Source: Stenotrophomonas sp. 57 (GTDB lineage Bacteria > Pseudomonadota > Gammaproteobacteria > Xanthomonadales > Xanthomonadaceae). Taken from it: a stretch of DNA of 64,000 nt. Position 1 is the first letter of the stretch; every line of letters begins with the position of its first letter. Below the pieces are notes generated by a model. The model did no database searches and was not told the DNA's origin. It saw only the letters and a list, made by a program, of their open reading frames with translations. The position numbers and the translations under genes were made by a program. The DNA lies in NCBI RefSeq assembly GCF_030291075.1, contig NZ_CP127407.1:4090001-4154000 (forward strand). Direction: 5' to 3'. Positions 10,286-18,683 of this stretch are shown in pieces.

Positions 10286-11494
10286 ATGGACCTGAAGAGT
10301 GGCTACCCGTGGTGGGCGGTGCGCAACGGCCTGATCCACGCCTTCCCACCGCTGGAAATGGACCTGCACAGCGACGTGCTGGTGGTTGGGGGTGGCATCA
10401 CCGGTGCGCTCATCGCCGATGAACTGTCCGCCCACGGCCACGAAGTGGCGGTCATCGAGCAGCGCGACATCGGCTGGGGCAGTACCGCCGCCAGCACCGC
10501 GCTGCTGCAGTACGAGATCGATACCCATCTGCTGGAACTGGCACAGCGTTACGGCCATGACGCCGCCGCACGGGCCTACCTTGCCTGTGCCGAGGCAATC
10601 CCGGCACTGGGCGAGGTGGCGCGCGGCCTGAAGGACGTGGATTTCCAGCGGATGGACAGCCTGTACCTGGCCAGCCGCCATCGCGACGTGCCGCGCCTGA
10701 TGGCCGAGGGCGATGCCCGCCGCGGCATCGGCCTGGATGCCCGCTGGCTGGGCCCGGAGGCACTGCGGGAACGCTTCGACGTTGAGGCCGGCGGCGCCCT
10801 GCTGACCCGGCAGGCGGCCCGGGTCGATCCGTATCGGCTGACCTATGCGCTGCTGCAGCGCGTGCGCCGGCGCGGCGGCCACGTGCATGACCGCACCGTA
10901 CTGCACAGCCTCGATGCCACCGCGCGCGGGGTGACCGCCCGTACCGAAGCCGGTGCCACGGTCCGCGCACGCCACGTCGTGCTGGCCATGGGCTATGCCA
11001 ACCAGCGCTGGCTCGATCAACGCGTCGCCCGCAACCGCAGCAGCTATGCCTTCATCACCGACCCCATCGATGCGGACGTGCTGGGCCGGCTGCGCAACAC
11101 GATGGTCTGGGAGAGCGCACGCCCATACCTGTATCTGCGCGCCACCGGCGACCGGCGCCTGCTGGTGGGTGGACTGGACGATGCCATCGACATTCCGGCC
11201 CGCCGCGACCGGCGCGTGCAGCGCAAGGCCGATCAGCTGATGAAGCAGCTGCAGCACTGGTTTCCACGGCTGGGGCCGGTGCCGGCGTTCTCCTGGGGCG
11301 GTACCTTCGCCGAAACTGCCGACGGCCTGCCGTTTTTCGGCCCGCACGAACAATGGGGCCCACGGGTGCACTTCGCCATGGCCTACGGCGGCAACGGCAT
11401 CACCTATTCGATGATCGGCGCGCAGCTGCTGCGGGCCGGGATCGAGCGGCGCAGGCACCCATTGGCAGAGCTGTTCGGGTTCGGGCGGCTGTAA
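10286..11494 (+). CDS. FAD-dependent oxidoreductase, DAO family
   Basis: 402 residues. An N-terminal Rossmann FAD-binding motif VLVVGGGITGALIADELS (residues ~32-49) is followed by VIEQRDIGWGSTAAST and a D-amino-acid-oxidase-type fold, with GGLDDAID and a C-terminal YGGNGITYSM segment. Members oxidise amines or amino acids using FAD; the substrate cannot be told from sequence. No signal peptide. It lies 10 bases after the lipocalin gene, suggesting co-transcription, although no functional link is evident. Confidence 0.85.
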   Translation: MDLKSGYPWWAVRNGLIHAFPPLEMDLHSDVLVVGGGITGALIADELSAHGHEVAVIEQRDIGWGSTAASTALLQYEIDTHLLELAQRYGHDAAARAYLACAEAIPALGEVARGLKDVDFQRMDSLYLASRHRDVPRLMAEGDARRGIGLDARWLGPEALRERFDVEAGGALLTRQAARVDPYRLTYALLQRVRRRGGHVHDRTVLHSLDATARGVTARTEAGATVRARHVVLAMGYANQRWLDQRVARNRSSYAFITDPIDADVLGRLRNTMVWESARPYLYLRATGDRRLLVGGLDDAIDIPARRDRRVQRKADQLMKQLQHWFPRLGPVPAFSWGGTFAETADGLPFFGPHEQWGPRVHFAMAYGGNGITYSMIGAQLLRAGIERRRHPLAELFGFGRL

Positions 11495-11499
11495 CCTGC

Positions 11500-11518
11500 A
11501 GCCAGGCATGGCCTGGCT
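11500..11518. terminator. Short hairpin after the oxidoreductase gene
   Basis: AGCCAGGC and GCCTGGCT form an 8-bp perfect stem with an ATG loop, six bases after the stop codon. It is followed by CTACCCC rather than a U-tract, so it is at best a weak terminator. Confidence 0.35.
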
Positions 11519-11620
11519 CTACCCCAATCCGGCACCGACAGGCATCATTCAAGCAGCCCCTGCTAGCGTCGGCCTGTACCGCCGCGTGTTGCGCGGCCAC
11601 CTGTCCGCTGGAGCGCTGTC

Positions 11621-12103
11621 ATGATCCGCCCCCTGACCCTGCTGCTGTGCCTGGCCCTGCCGGGAACCGTACTGGCCCAGTCCGCTGCCGGTGCTACCGC
11701 GCCGCAGGCGGCCGGCCTGGACCTGTCGCTGCCGCAGGCGCCGATGCGCTACCTCAACGACCCCGCCCTGCAGCAGGACCCGCCGGGCACGTACTACGGC
11801 GACAAGAGCGGCCCGCGTGTGCACGACGACGCGAAGATCGCCGACGTGACCGACGACAAGGTCAAGGTGTCCGGCAGCTTCACCACCGGCATCGGCTATT
11901 CCAAGAATGGCGGCAACAGCCACTACAACGCCGCCACGCTGAACCTGAGCAAGAACTACACCACCGATGAGGGCAAGACCCACGGGGTCAACGTCAACAT
12001 CCACGTGAGCGAGGGCAAGGGCCCGGGCTTCTTCGGTCCGTATGGCGGCTACTACGGCCGTGGCCCGGGCTACTGGGACTACCCGCCGCCGTTTGGCTGG
12101 TAA
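11621..12103 (+). CDS. Secreted protein with Gly/Tyr/Pro-rich tail, unknown function
   Basis: 160 residues. MIRPLTLLLCLALPGTVLAQ is a clear signal peptide, so the protein is exported to the periplasm or outer surface. The middle (residues ~60-130) contains charged lysine/aspartate-rich segments such as DDAKIADVTDDKVKVSGSF and strand-like NAATLNLSKNYTT. The C-terminus is aromatic and glycine-rich (GPYGGYYGRGPGYWDYPP). GGAG lies eight bases before the ATG. I do not recognise a family. A GTAG repeat follows 10 bases after the stop. Confidence 0.7.
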   Translation: MIRPLTLLLCLALPGTVLAQSAAGATAPQAAGLDLSLPQAPMRYLNDPALQQDPPGTYYGDKSGPRVHDDAKIADVTDDKVKVSGSFTTGIGYSKNGGNSHYNAATLNLSKNYTTDEGKTHGVNVNIHVSEGKGPGFFGPYGGYYGRGPGYWDYPPPFGW

Positions 12104-12113
12104 GCCAGTTCCC

Positions 12114-12175
12114 GTAGAGCCGAGCCCATGCTCGGCTACGGTTGGCCGCAAAGCCGAGCATGGGCTCGGCTCTAC
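12114..12175. repeat. SMAG-type REP element
   Basis: GTAGAGCCGAGCCCATGC and its inverse form a long imperfect hairpin with GTAG and CTAC ends. It lies between the secreted-protein gene and the 3' end of the PepSY gene. Confidence 0.9.
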
Positions 12176-12186
12176 ATGGGCCTACG

Positions 12187-12621
12187 TCAATCCAGCCAGC
12201 CATCGCGCTCGCTGTGCAGGATGCGGCCGTCATAACCGCTCAGGCGCACCTCCACCTTCTGGTTGCGGGCATTGCGCGCTTCCAGCGACCAGGTCGCACC
12301 ATCACGTTCCAACGAATGGATCTCGCGCAGGCCATGTGCCTGTGCCCGTGCCAGCACCTGCTCGGTGCCCAGCAGCGCACGGCCATTGTGTTCGTCGAAG
12401 ATCTCGCCGGTCTTCGGGTCCACATAGACCTCGCTGAAGCGTCCATCGGCGCGGCTCACGTCCGCTTCCCACAGGCTGTCGTCACGCTCGATCTCGTGGA
12501 TCTGGGTGTAGCCAGCCTTGCGCAGCGTCTGTTCAACCTGGGCCATGCCCAGCGGTGCAGCCTGAGCGGCCGGTACGATGGCCAAGGCAGCGACGGTGGC
12601 GAGGGTAAGCGACTTCAACAT
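12187..12621 (-). CDS. Periplasmic PepSY-domain protein (two repeats)
   Basis: 144 residues from the ATG at 12621, chosen because AGGAG lies seven bases upstream; an earlier ATG at 12645 overlaps that site. A signal peptide (MLKSLTLATVAALAIVPAAQA) is followed by two PepSY-like repeats: residues ~25-80 with YVDPKTGEIFDEHNG, and ~85-140 with LSGYDGRILHSERDG. PepSY domains are small secreted modules thought to modulate proteases or regulators. The gene diverges from another PepSY gene that heads a PhoPQ-like operon and shares its intergenic control region, so it is probably a target of that system. Confidence 0.8.
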   Translation of the reverse strand: MLKSLTLATVAALAIVPAAQAAPLGMAQVEQTLRKAGYTQIHEIERDDSLWEADVSRADGRFSEVYVDPKTGEIFDEHNGRALLGTEQVLARAQAHGLREIHSLERDGATWSLEARNARNQKVEVRLSGYDGRILHSERDGWLD

Positions 12622-12683
12622 GGGGGTTCTCCTGTTCGTGTTCATTGCCGGACCATCCCGGCAACGCCACGATGCACGGGGTG

Positions 12684-12723
12684 GTTAACAACCCCTTAGC
12701 CGGCGCTGTTAGCCCGCTGTTAG
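12684..12723. promoter_or_regulatory. Direct TTAG repeats between divergent PepSY genes, candidate PhoP-type box
   Basis: GTTAAC at 12684 and TTAG at 12696, 12709 and 12720 are spaced 11, 13 and 11 bases. GCTGTTAG occurs twice with 11-base phasing (12705-12723), the layout expected of an OmpR/PhoP-family dimer site. The location between divergent PepSY genes, one of which leads the regulator operon, suggests autoregulation. Confidence 0.5.
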
Positions 12724-12773
12724 TCGGCCGCTGCACACTCACGCCTGGTCCCCCTTCCCCCCACACGCTCGCG

Positions 12774-13064
12774 ATGCTCGCCACCCTGCCTCTGCTGCTG
12801 GCCTTGGCCAACGCCCCGACCGCCGCTGCGCCCGTACAGGATCCGGCGCAGCAGGTCGCGCGCCGTGCCGTCCAGCAGGGCCGTTACGTGCCGCTGGAAA
12901 GCGTGGTGCGCGACGCGCTCAAACGCTACCCGGGGCAGCTGCTGGAAGTGGAGCTGGACGACGGCGTCTACGAAGTGGAGATCCTGCGCGCTGACGGCGT
13001 GGTGGTCGAGCTGGACTATGATGCGCGCAGCGGAAAGCTGCTGAAGACGGAGCTGGACGACTGA
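12774..13064 (+). CDS. Small exported PepSY-domain protein, first gene of PhoPQ-like operon
   Basis: 96 residues. MLATLPLLLALANAPTAAAP is a signal peptide, followed by one PepSY domain ending in VVVELDYDARSGKLLKTELDD. Its stop codon overlaps the start codon of the response regulator by one base, so translation is coupled. The position implies a periplasmic accessory to the sensor kinase, perhaps modulating its periplasmic domain; this is inference. The frame is open further upstream to 12645, but that part covers the likely promoter. Confidence 0.75.
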   Translation: MLATLPLLLALANAPTAAAPVQDPAQQVARRAVQQGRYVPLESVVRDALKRYPGQLLEVELDDGVYEVEILRADGVVVELDYDARSGKLLKTELDD

Positions 13065-13723
13065 TGCGCATCCTGTTGGCCGAAGATGATGCCGCGCTGG
13101 CGCAGCGCCTGATGCCCCTGCTGGAGCAGGCCGGCTACGTGGTGCATGTGGTTGCCGATGGCCGCCAGGCCGAGGAAATCGGCCAGATCGACGACCTGCA
13201 GGCGGCCATCGTTGACCTGGGTCTGCCCGGCCTGGACGGACTGAGCGTGATCGAGCGCTGGCGCGGCAACGGCCGCACCTTCCCGGTGCTGGTGCTGACC
13301 GCGCGTGGGCGCTGGCACGACAAGCTGGCCGGCTTCGATGCTGGTGCCGACGACTACCTGACCAAACCGTTCCAGGCCGACGAACTGGTGCTGCGCCTGC
13401 GCGCCCTGATCCGCCGCAGCCATGGCCACGCCAGCCCGCGCCTGCACTGCGGCCCGCTGCAGCTGGACGTCAACGCTGGCCGCTTCGAACTGGAAGGACA
13501 GCCGCTGGCGCTGAGCCCGCAGGAGTTCCGCCTGCTCAGTTACTTCATCCACCACAGCGGCCAGGTGATCGGCCGTGATCGCCTGGGTGAGCAGGTGTTC
13601 GAGGGCGGGTTGGATCCCGACTCCAACGCGCTGGATGTGCTGCTCGGGCGCGTGCGCCGCAAGCTCGGCACCGAGCTGATCCAGACCGTGCGCGGCCAGG
13701 GCTGGCGGCTGGCGGCGCCGTGA
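13064..13723 (+). CDS. phoP: PhoP-like OmpR-family response regulator
   Basis: 219 residues. The receiver domain has acidic residues at 7-9, phospho-acceptor D51 in AIVDLGLPGLDGLS and K101 in TKPF. The segment IERWR...PVLVLTARGRWHDK strongly resembles E. coli PhoP. The C-terminal winged helix (residues ~130-219) ends NALDVLLGRVRRKL...IQTVRGQGWRL. In S. maltophilia and relatives PhoPQ controls cation and antimicrobial-peptide responses and envelope modification. The start overlaps the upstream PepSY stop, and the stop overlaps the kinase GTG start by four bases. Naming rests on family resemblance, not a tree. Confidence 0.85.
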   Translation: MRILLAEDDAALAQRLMPLLEQAGYVVHVVADGRQAEEIGQIDDLQAAIVDLGLPGLDGLSVIERWRGNGRTFPVLVLTARGRWHDKLAGFDAGADDYLTKPFQADELVLRLRALIRRSHGHASPRLHCGPLQLDVNAGRFELEGQPLALSPQEFRLLSYFIHHSGQVIGRDRLGEQVFEGGLDPDSNALDVLLGRVRRKLGTELIQTVRGQGWRLAAP

Positions 13724-15039
13724 CGCGGCAGCCCTCGCTGCGGCGGCGGCTGCTGCTGGCCGGCGGCGTCGGACTGCTGCTGGTCTCGCTGCTGGCCAGT
13801 GCACTGCTGGGTGAACTGTTCAAGCGCAGCGCGCGTGATCGGCTGGACCACGAACTGCAGCAGGACATGCTGACCCTGGTCGCGCAGATGGAGGTCACCC
13901 CTGACAACCAGTTGCAGCTGCGCCAGGAACCGAACGATGCGCGCTTCCAGCGGGTGTTCTCTGGTGCGTACTGGCAGATCGCCGGTGCCGACGGCAGCGT
14001 GCTGCTGCAGTCACGCTCGTTGTGGGATGAAACGCTTCCCGCCACCGCCACTGGCCCGGCCACGCGCAACCTGACCGGGCCGCTGCAGCAATCCTTGCGC
14101 GCACGTGTGCAGCAGGTGCGCCTGCCACGTGCCAGTGAACCGTTCGTGGCCGTGGTCGCCACCGACCGCAGCGCGCTGGATGCCGATGTTGCCGCGTTCC
14201 GGCAGCGTACCGCCATCGCCCTGGGCGTGCTGGTTGCGGCATGGCTGGCAGTGCTGGCCAGCCAGGTGCACTTCGGGCTGCGCCCGTTGCATCGCCTCGG
14301 TGCACAGCTGGAACGGGTGCGGCGCGGCGACGCGCAACGCATCGACACGCAGGGACTGGGGGCAGAGGTCGCACCACTGGGCGAAGAACTCAACGCGCTG
14401 CTGGAGCACCAGCAACGCATGGTCGCGCGCGCGCGCACCAGTGCACAGGACCTGGCGCATGCATTGAAAACCCCATTGAGCGTGCTGGCCACCGAGGCTG
14501 ACGGCGACGGCGCGGACTGGCGGACCACCGTGCGCGAGCAGAGCGCCCGCATGCAGGCCAGTGTTGACCGTTACCTGGCGGCAGGGTTGGCCGCAGACCA
14601 TCGCCAGCGCAGCGACGTTGCGACTGTCGCGCAAGCGCTATGCCGGTTGATGGCACGCGTGCATGGCGAACGCGGCATTGCGTTCACGGCCGCAGGTATC
14701 GATCCAGCGTTGCAGTTCGCCGGTGCCAGTGCGGATCTGGAAGAGATGCTGGGCAACCTGTTGGACAACGCAGGACGATGGGCGCAACAGCAGGTCCACG
14801 TCAGCGCACAAGCCGACGAAGGCCAGTTGCGAATCGAAGTCCGCGACGACGGCCCTGGCCTGGCTGCAGATGCGCTGGAACGGGTCACACAGCGCGGCGT
14901 GCGTCTGGATGAGCGCGAGGGCAGCAGTGGATTGGGCCTGGCGATTGTGGGCGATATCGCCGCCAGCTACGGCGGGCGGTTGGCGTTGGAGAATGCGCAG
15001 CCAGGGTTGCGTGCGACGGTATGGTTGCCGGTGGGATGA
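13720..15039 (+). CDS. phoQ: PhoQ-like sensor histidine kinase
   Basis: 439 residues. Two membrane helices (residues ~10-32 and ~165-185) flank a periplasmic domain of about 130 residues. HAMP, DHp and ATPase domains follow. The H-box DLAHALKTPL (H247) is the PhoQ-type HxLKTPL form, the N-box is MLGNLLDNAGRWA, and the G-boxes are DDGPGL and GSSGLGLAI. The GTG start overlaps the regulator's stop in a 4-base GTGA. The periplasmic part lacks an obvious long acidic patch like that of E. coli PhoQ, so the ligand may differ. Confidence 0.85.
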   Translation: MTRQPSLRRRLLLAGGVGLLLVSLLASALLGELFKRSARDRLDHELQQDMLTLVAQMEVTPDNQLQLRQEPNDARFQRVFSGAYWQIAGADGSVLLQSRSLWDETLPATATGPATRNLTGPLQQSLRARVQQVRLPRASEPFVAVVATDRSALDADVAAFRQRTAIALGVLVAAWLAVLASQVHFGLRPLHRLGAQLERVRRGDAQRIDTQGLGAEVAPLGEELNALLEHQQRMVARARTSAQDLAHALKTPLSVLATEADGDGADWRTTVREQSARMQASVDRYLAAGLAADHRQRSDVATVAQALCRLMARVHGERGIAFTAAGIDPALQFAGASADLEEMLGNLLDNAGRWAQQQVHVSAQADEGQLRIEVRDDGPGLAADALERVTQRGVRLDEREGSSGLGLAIVGDIAASYGGRLALENAQPGLRATVWLPVG

Positions 15040-15065
15040 CTCGTTGGCGCTGGAAGGCCAGGCGG

Positions 15066-15153
15066 GTAGAGTCGATTGTTAGTCGACTTTCGCGCGTAGC
15101 GCGGAATTTCCCAGCGCCGCAGCCAAGAGCAGTCGACTAACAGTCGACTCTAC
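15066..15153. repeat. GTAG REP element, GTAGAGTCGATTG arm variant
   Basis: Inverted arms with GTAG and CTAC ends match the elements at 9156 and 33460. It lies between convergent genes, 27 bases after the sensor kinase stop. Confidence 0.85.
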
Positions 15154-15165
15154 CGCCTTCGGCCA

Positions 15166-15504
15166 TCAACGGTGATGCATCCACCAGCAATCAATCGCGT
15201 CCAGCACGATGTGGATGATCAAACCGATGCCGAACAACCGCGTCTTCTTCGGCACGCACAGGCCCGCATACACGGCGATGGCCGGTGCGGTGTGCAGCGG
15301 ATGGAAACCGATGCTGCAGCGGTTCGGCGCATAGATCGGGTCGGCCAGAAGATGGTCCAGATCGATGATCCAGCCCAGCAGCATCAGCAACCACGCCGAG
15401 GCGAAACGCTTGCGCCAGAACAGCCATGCCAGCAAGGCTGGCACGGCGGCATGCAGGAACAGGTGGAAGATCGCGCGGGCGCTCATGGTCACCGGTAGCG
15501 CCAC
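15166..15504 (-). CDS. Small integral membrane protein (DUF6122-like)
   Basis: At most 112 residues. The sequence has about three hydrophobic helices, several histidines (FHLFLHAAVPALLAW, DLDHLLADPIY, GFHPLHTAP) and a C-terminal IIHIVLDAIDCWW. The D/H arrangement resembles the LexA-binding/inner-membrane YdjM-type metal-dependent hydrolase superfamily, and the protein is usually annotated DUF6122. The first codon is GTG; an ATG at 15483 (MSARAIFHLFLH) may be the true start. No strong ribosome site decides between them. It lies downstream of speA on the same strand, 26 bases away, and may be read through. Confidence 0.7.
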   Translation of the reverse strand: MALPVTMSARAIFHLFLHAAVPALLAWLFWRKRFASAWLLMLLGWIIDLDHLLADPIYAPNRCSIGFHPLHTAPAIAVYAGLCVPKKTRLFGIGLIIHIVLDAIDCWWMHHR

Positions 15505-15529
15505 GACATGCCCGGCGTTCCCGTAATCA

Positions 15530-17419
15530 TCAGACCAGCGGTTCGTCGGACAGGTACGTGTAGCCGGTCAGGCCCGCTTCCAGCGCTTCGGACAGTTCCT
15601 GCGCACGTTCCGGCGACAGCTCGGCCGCCGCCACGCGCTGGGCGTAGGCCGCACGCAGGTCGTCCAGCTTGTAACCCACGTAGTCCAGCATCACGTCGGT
15701 GGTATCACCACGGCGCTGCTGGGTAATCGCGTAGCCATCGGCATCGGCCACCACTTCCACCGCGTCGGTATCGCCGAACAGGTTGTGGATGTCGCCCAGG
15801 ATCTCCTGGTAGGCACCCACCATGAAGAAACCGATGCGGTAGCTTTCACCGTGCTTGATCGCGTGCAGCGGCAGTGAGGTATCCAGGCTTTCGTTCTCGA
15901 CGTAGGTCTTCACCATGCCGTCCGAATCGCAGGTCATGTCGGCGATGATGCCGCGGCGGTCCGGCGTTTCGTTCAGGCGCTCGATCGGCACGATCGGGAA
16001 CACCTGGTCGATCGCCCACGCATCGGGAATCGATTCGAACACGCTGAAGTTGACGAAGTACTTGTCGACCAGGCGCTCGTTCAATTCGTCCAGCGCCGGG
16101 CGATGGCTCTTTTCGTCGTAGCTCAGGCGCGCACGCACGCCGTGGGCGATGGCGTAGAACAGGTCGTCGATGCGCGCACGCTGCGGCAGGTCGATCTGGC
16201 CCAGCGCGTAGCTGGCCAGACCTTCGGCGTGGAAGTGCTGCGCTTCCTGGAACAGTTCCACCGCCGGGCGCACGTCCAGTTCCTCATGGATCTCGCGCAG
16301 GTGGCGGATCGCCGCCGGCTCGTCGTCGTGCTGGTCCGGCACGCGGCCTTCCTGCGCCTGCTCCACTTCGGAGACATTGGCGATCAGCACCGCATGGTGC
16401 GCGGTCATCGCGCGGCCGCACTCGGTCACGATGCGCGGCGGAGTCAGGCCGTGCTCTTCGCAGGCGTTGGCCAGCGGCTGCACGATGTTGCTGGCATACG
16501 AATTCAGGCCGTAGTTGATCGAGCAGAAGCTGCGCGAACGGGTGCCTTCGTAGTCCACGCCCAGGCCGCCACCCACGTCGACGTGGGTGATCTTCGCGCC
16601 CAGCTGTGACAGCTCGACGAAATAGCGGGTGGCTTCGCGCATGCCGTTGGCGATGTCGCGCACGTTGGAGATCTGCGAGCCCATGTGGAAGTGCAGCAGG
16701 TTCAGGCAGTCGGCGTACTCGGTATCGCGCAGCGACTTCCACAGGTCCAGCAGCTGGCGCGGCGACAGACCGAACTTGGCCTTGTCGCCACCGCTGTTCT
16801 GCCACTTGCCGGCGCCCAGCGACGCCAGGCGCATGCGCACGCCCAGGCCCGGCTTCACGTCCAGCGCCTTGGACTCTTCCAGCACCAGCTTCAGCTCGGA
16901 CGGCTTCTCGATGACGATGAAGGTCTGCAGGCCCAGCTTGCGACCGATCAGGGCCAGGCGGATGTACTCGCGGTCCTTGTAACCGTTGCAGACGATCAGG
17001 CCACCCGGGCGCGACAGCGCCAGCACGGCCATCAGTTCCGGCTTGCTGCCCGCTTCCAGGCCGAAGCCCTCACCGTGGTGGCTGGCCAGAGTGCCGGCCA
17101 CGCCGCGGTGCTGGTTGACCTTGATCGGGTACACGGCGGTATAGCCGCCGGCATAGTCCCAGTCCTGCTGGGCCTGGGCGAAGGCCGCCTGCAGCTTGCC
17201 CAGGCGCTGGCCGAGGATGTCCGGGAAGCGCACCAGCAGCGGCAGCTTGGCGCCGGCAGCACGCGCGGCGTCCACCACCTTGGGCAGCGACACCACCGGG
17301 CCGTCCGCCCCGGTCGGTCTCACCACCATGTGCCCGGCCTGATCCACGTCGAAGTAACCATCCGCCCAATGCGGGATCGAGTAGGTCTTGCGGGCTTGGT
17401 CGAGGGACCAATCGGTCAT
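15530..17419 (-). CDS. speA: Biosynthetic arginine decarboxylase
   Basis: 629 residues from the ATG at 17419 (MTDWSLDQARKTYSIPHWADGYF). It is a PLP-dependent group IV decarboxylase making agmatine from arginine, the first step of putrescine synthesis. Visible are the PLP-lysine region YPIKVNQHRGV, the HVDVGGGLGVDYEGT phosphate-binding segment and the C-terminal decarboxylase domain with CDSDGMV. Length matches SpeA. The frame extends 12 codons upstream to 17455, but that part overlaps the divergent promoter region. It diverges from speE, placing two polyamine genes around one control region. Confidence 0.93.
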   Translation of the reverse strand: MTDWSLDQARKTYSIPHWADGYFDVDQAGHMVVRPTGADGPVVSLPKVVDAARAAGAKLPLLVRFPDILGQRLGKLQAAFAQAQQDWDYAGGYTAVYPIKVNQHRGVAGTLASHHGEGFGLEAGSKPELMAVLALSRPGGLIVCNGYKDREYIRLALIGRKLGLQTFIVIEKPSELKLVLEESKALDVKPGLGVRMRLASLGAGKWQNSGGDKAKFGLSPRQLLDLWKSLRDTEYADCLNLLHFHMGSQISNVRDIANGMREATRYFVELSQLGAKITHVDVGGGLGVDYEGTRSRSFCSINYGLNSYASNIVQPLANACEEHGLTPPRIVTECGRAMTAHHAVLIANVSEVEQAQEGRVPDQHDDEPAAIRHLREIHEELDVRPAVELFQEAQHFHAEGLASYALGQIDLPQRARIDDLFYAIAHGVRARLSYDEKSHRPALDELNERLVDKYFVNFSVFESIPDAWAIDQVFPIVPIERLNETPDRRGIIADMTCDSDGMVKTYVENESLDTSLPLHAIKHGESYRIGFFMVGAYQEILGDIHNLFGDTDAVEVVADADGYAITQQRRGDTTDVMLDYVGYKLDDLRAAYAQRVAAAELSPERAQELSEALEAGLTGYTYLSDEPLV

Positions 17420-17452
17420 TTCAGTCGGCCTTGTTGGCAATAAAAGGGGGGG

Positions 17453-17490
17453 CATGATAACGCCTATATGCCCACAGGTTCGTTATCATG
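17453..17490. promoter_or_regulatory. Inverted repeat in speA-speE divergent promoter region
   Basis: CATGATAACG (17453-17462) and CGTTATCATG (17481-17490) are perfect inverted arms 18 bases apart. Each contains TATCAT, which could be a -10 element for the corresponding direction. It may be a pair of divergent promoters or a shared operator; no -35 box is convincing. Confidence 0.4.
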
Positions 17491-17618
17491 CGCGCCCGCG
17501 CCCGTGACCCCGGCTCCTGCCGGACCTGAACAGGCCGATCCGTCCGGATGTGGCTTGCGCCACGCGGCACCGCGCCGCCAGCCCGGCTTCACTTCCCTCC
17601 GAACAGGACCGTACTTCC

Positions 17619-18473
17619 ATGACTGACAGCAACAACTGGTACATCGAACACTTCGAGCGCACCGGCTCGGCCATCGGCTACCGCATCACCGGCAAGCTGG
17701 ACGAGGTGCAGTCGCCGTTCCAGAAGATCGAGATCTTCCAGACCACCGACTGGGGCAACCTGATGACCATCGACGGGGCCATCATGCTGACCAGCAAGGA
17801 CAACTTCTTCTACCACGAGATGATCAGCCACCCGGTGCTGTTCACCCACGCCGCGCCCAAGCGCGTGGTGATCATCGGTGGCGGCGACTGCGGCACCCTG
17901 CGCGAAGTGCTCAAGCACAAGGGCGTGGAGAGCGTGACCCAGTGCGATATCGACGAGCAGGTGACGGTGATGGCGCGCAAGCACTTCCCGGAACTGTGCG
18001 ATTCCAACGACGACGCCCGCGCCGAGCTGCTGTTCGACGACGGCGTGGCCTACATGGCCAACTGCCCGGCCGGCAGCGTGGACGTGGTGATCGTCGATTC
18101 GACCGACCCGGTCGGCCCGGGTGAAGGCCTGTTCAACAAGGCCTTCTACGAGAGCTGCTTCAAGGCCCTGAAGGACGACGGCATCCTGGTGCAGCAGTCC
18201 GAGTCGCCGCTGATGCAGCTGGAGCTGATCAACGAAATGCGCACCGAGATGGGCAAGGCCGGCTTCGGTTCGTTCAAGACCCTGCCGTTCCCGCAGCCGT
18301 GCTACCCCACCGGCTGGTGGAGCGTGACCATGGCGCGCAAGGGCGACAGCAGCTTCGACTTCCGCCAGGCCGACTCGGCCGCCAAGACCTTCAACACCCT
18401 GTACTACACCGCCGCGCTGCACACCGGCGTGCTGGTGACCCCGCCGTTCGTGCAGGCGGCGCTGAAGGGCTGA
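17619..18473 (+). CDS. speE: Spermidine synthase (polyamine aminopropyltransferase)
   Basis: 284 residues. It transfers an aminopropyl group from decarboxylated SAM to putrescine. Motifs seen are YQKIEIF-type QSPFQKIEIFQT, the nucleotide loop VVIIGGGDCGTLREVLKH, the acidic CDIDEQV and the catalytic region VIVDSTDPVGPGEGLF, then YPTGWWS near the C-terminus. AGGA lies about nine bases before the chosen ATG. The frame is open upstream to 17550 but that part looks like leader. It diverges from speA. Confidence 0.93.
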   Translation: MTDSNNWYIEHFERTGSAIGYRITGKLDEVQSPFQKIEIFQTTDWGNLMTIDGAIMLTSKDNFFYHEMISHPVLFTHAAPKRVVIIGGGDCGTLREVLKHKGVESVTQCDIDEQVTVMARKHFPELCDSNDDARAELLFDDGVAYMANCPAGSVDVVIVDSTDPVGPGEGLFNKAFYESCFKALKDDGILVQQSESPLMQLELINEMRTEMGKAGFGSFKTLPFPQPCYPTGWWSVTMARKGDSSFDFRQADSAAKTFNTLYYTAALHTGVLVTPPFVQAALKG

Positions 18474-18477
18474 TCCT

Positions 18478-18542
18478 GTAGAGCCGAGCCCATGCTCGGC
18501 TGCTTCTGCGCGAAATGCAGCCGAGCATGGGCTCGGCTCTAC
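18478..18542. repeat. SMAG-type REP element
   Basis: GTAGAGCCGAGCCCATGC arm, short loop and inverse arm ending in CTAC, beginning four bases after the speE stop codon. Confidence 0.9.
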
Positions 18543-18567
18543 AACAGAACGCGCAGGGCCCAAAAAC

Positions 18568-18599
18568 AAGAACCCGCGCTGGCAGCAGCGCGGGCTCTT
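18568..18599 (-). terminator. Terminator hairpin for lpxO
   Basis: Arms 18568-18580 and 18587-18599 pair with one G-T and a GGCAGC loop. Read on the minus strand the stem is followed by TTGTTTTTGG, a good U-tract, so it should stop transcription coming from lpxO. Confidence 0.7.
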
Positions 18600-18606
18600 G
18601 CCTTCT

Positions 18607-18681
18607 GTAGAGCCGAGCCCACGCTCGGCTGCTCTTCGGACAGGTTGCGATAAATCAAGCCGAGCATGGGCTCGGCTCTAC
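18607..18681. repeat. SMAG-type REP element
   Basis: A second SMAG copy in this intergenic gap, with arms GTAGAGCCGAGCCCACGC and its near-inverse. It ends two bases before the 3' end of lpxO. Confidence 0.9.
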
Positions 18682-18683
18682 AG

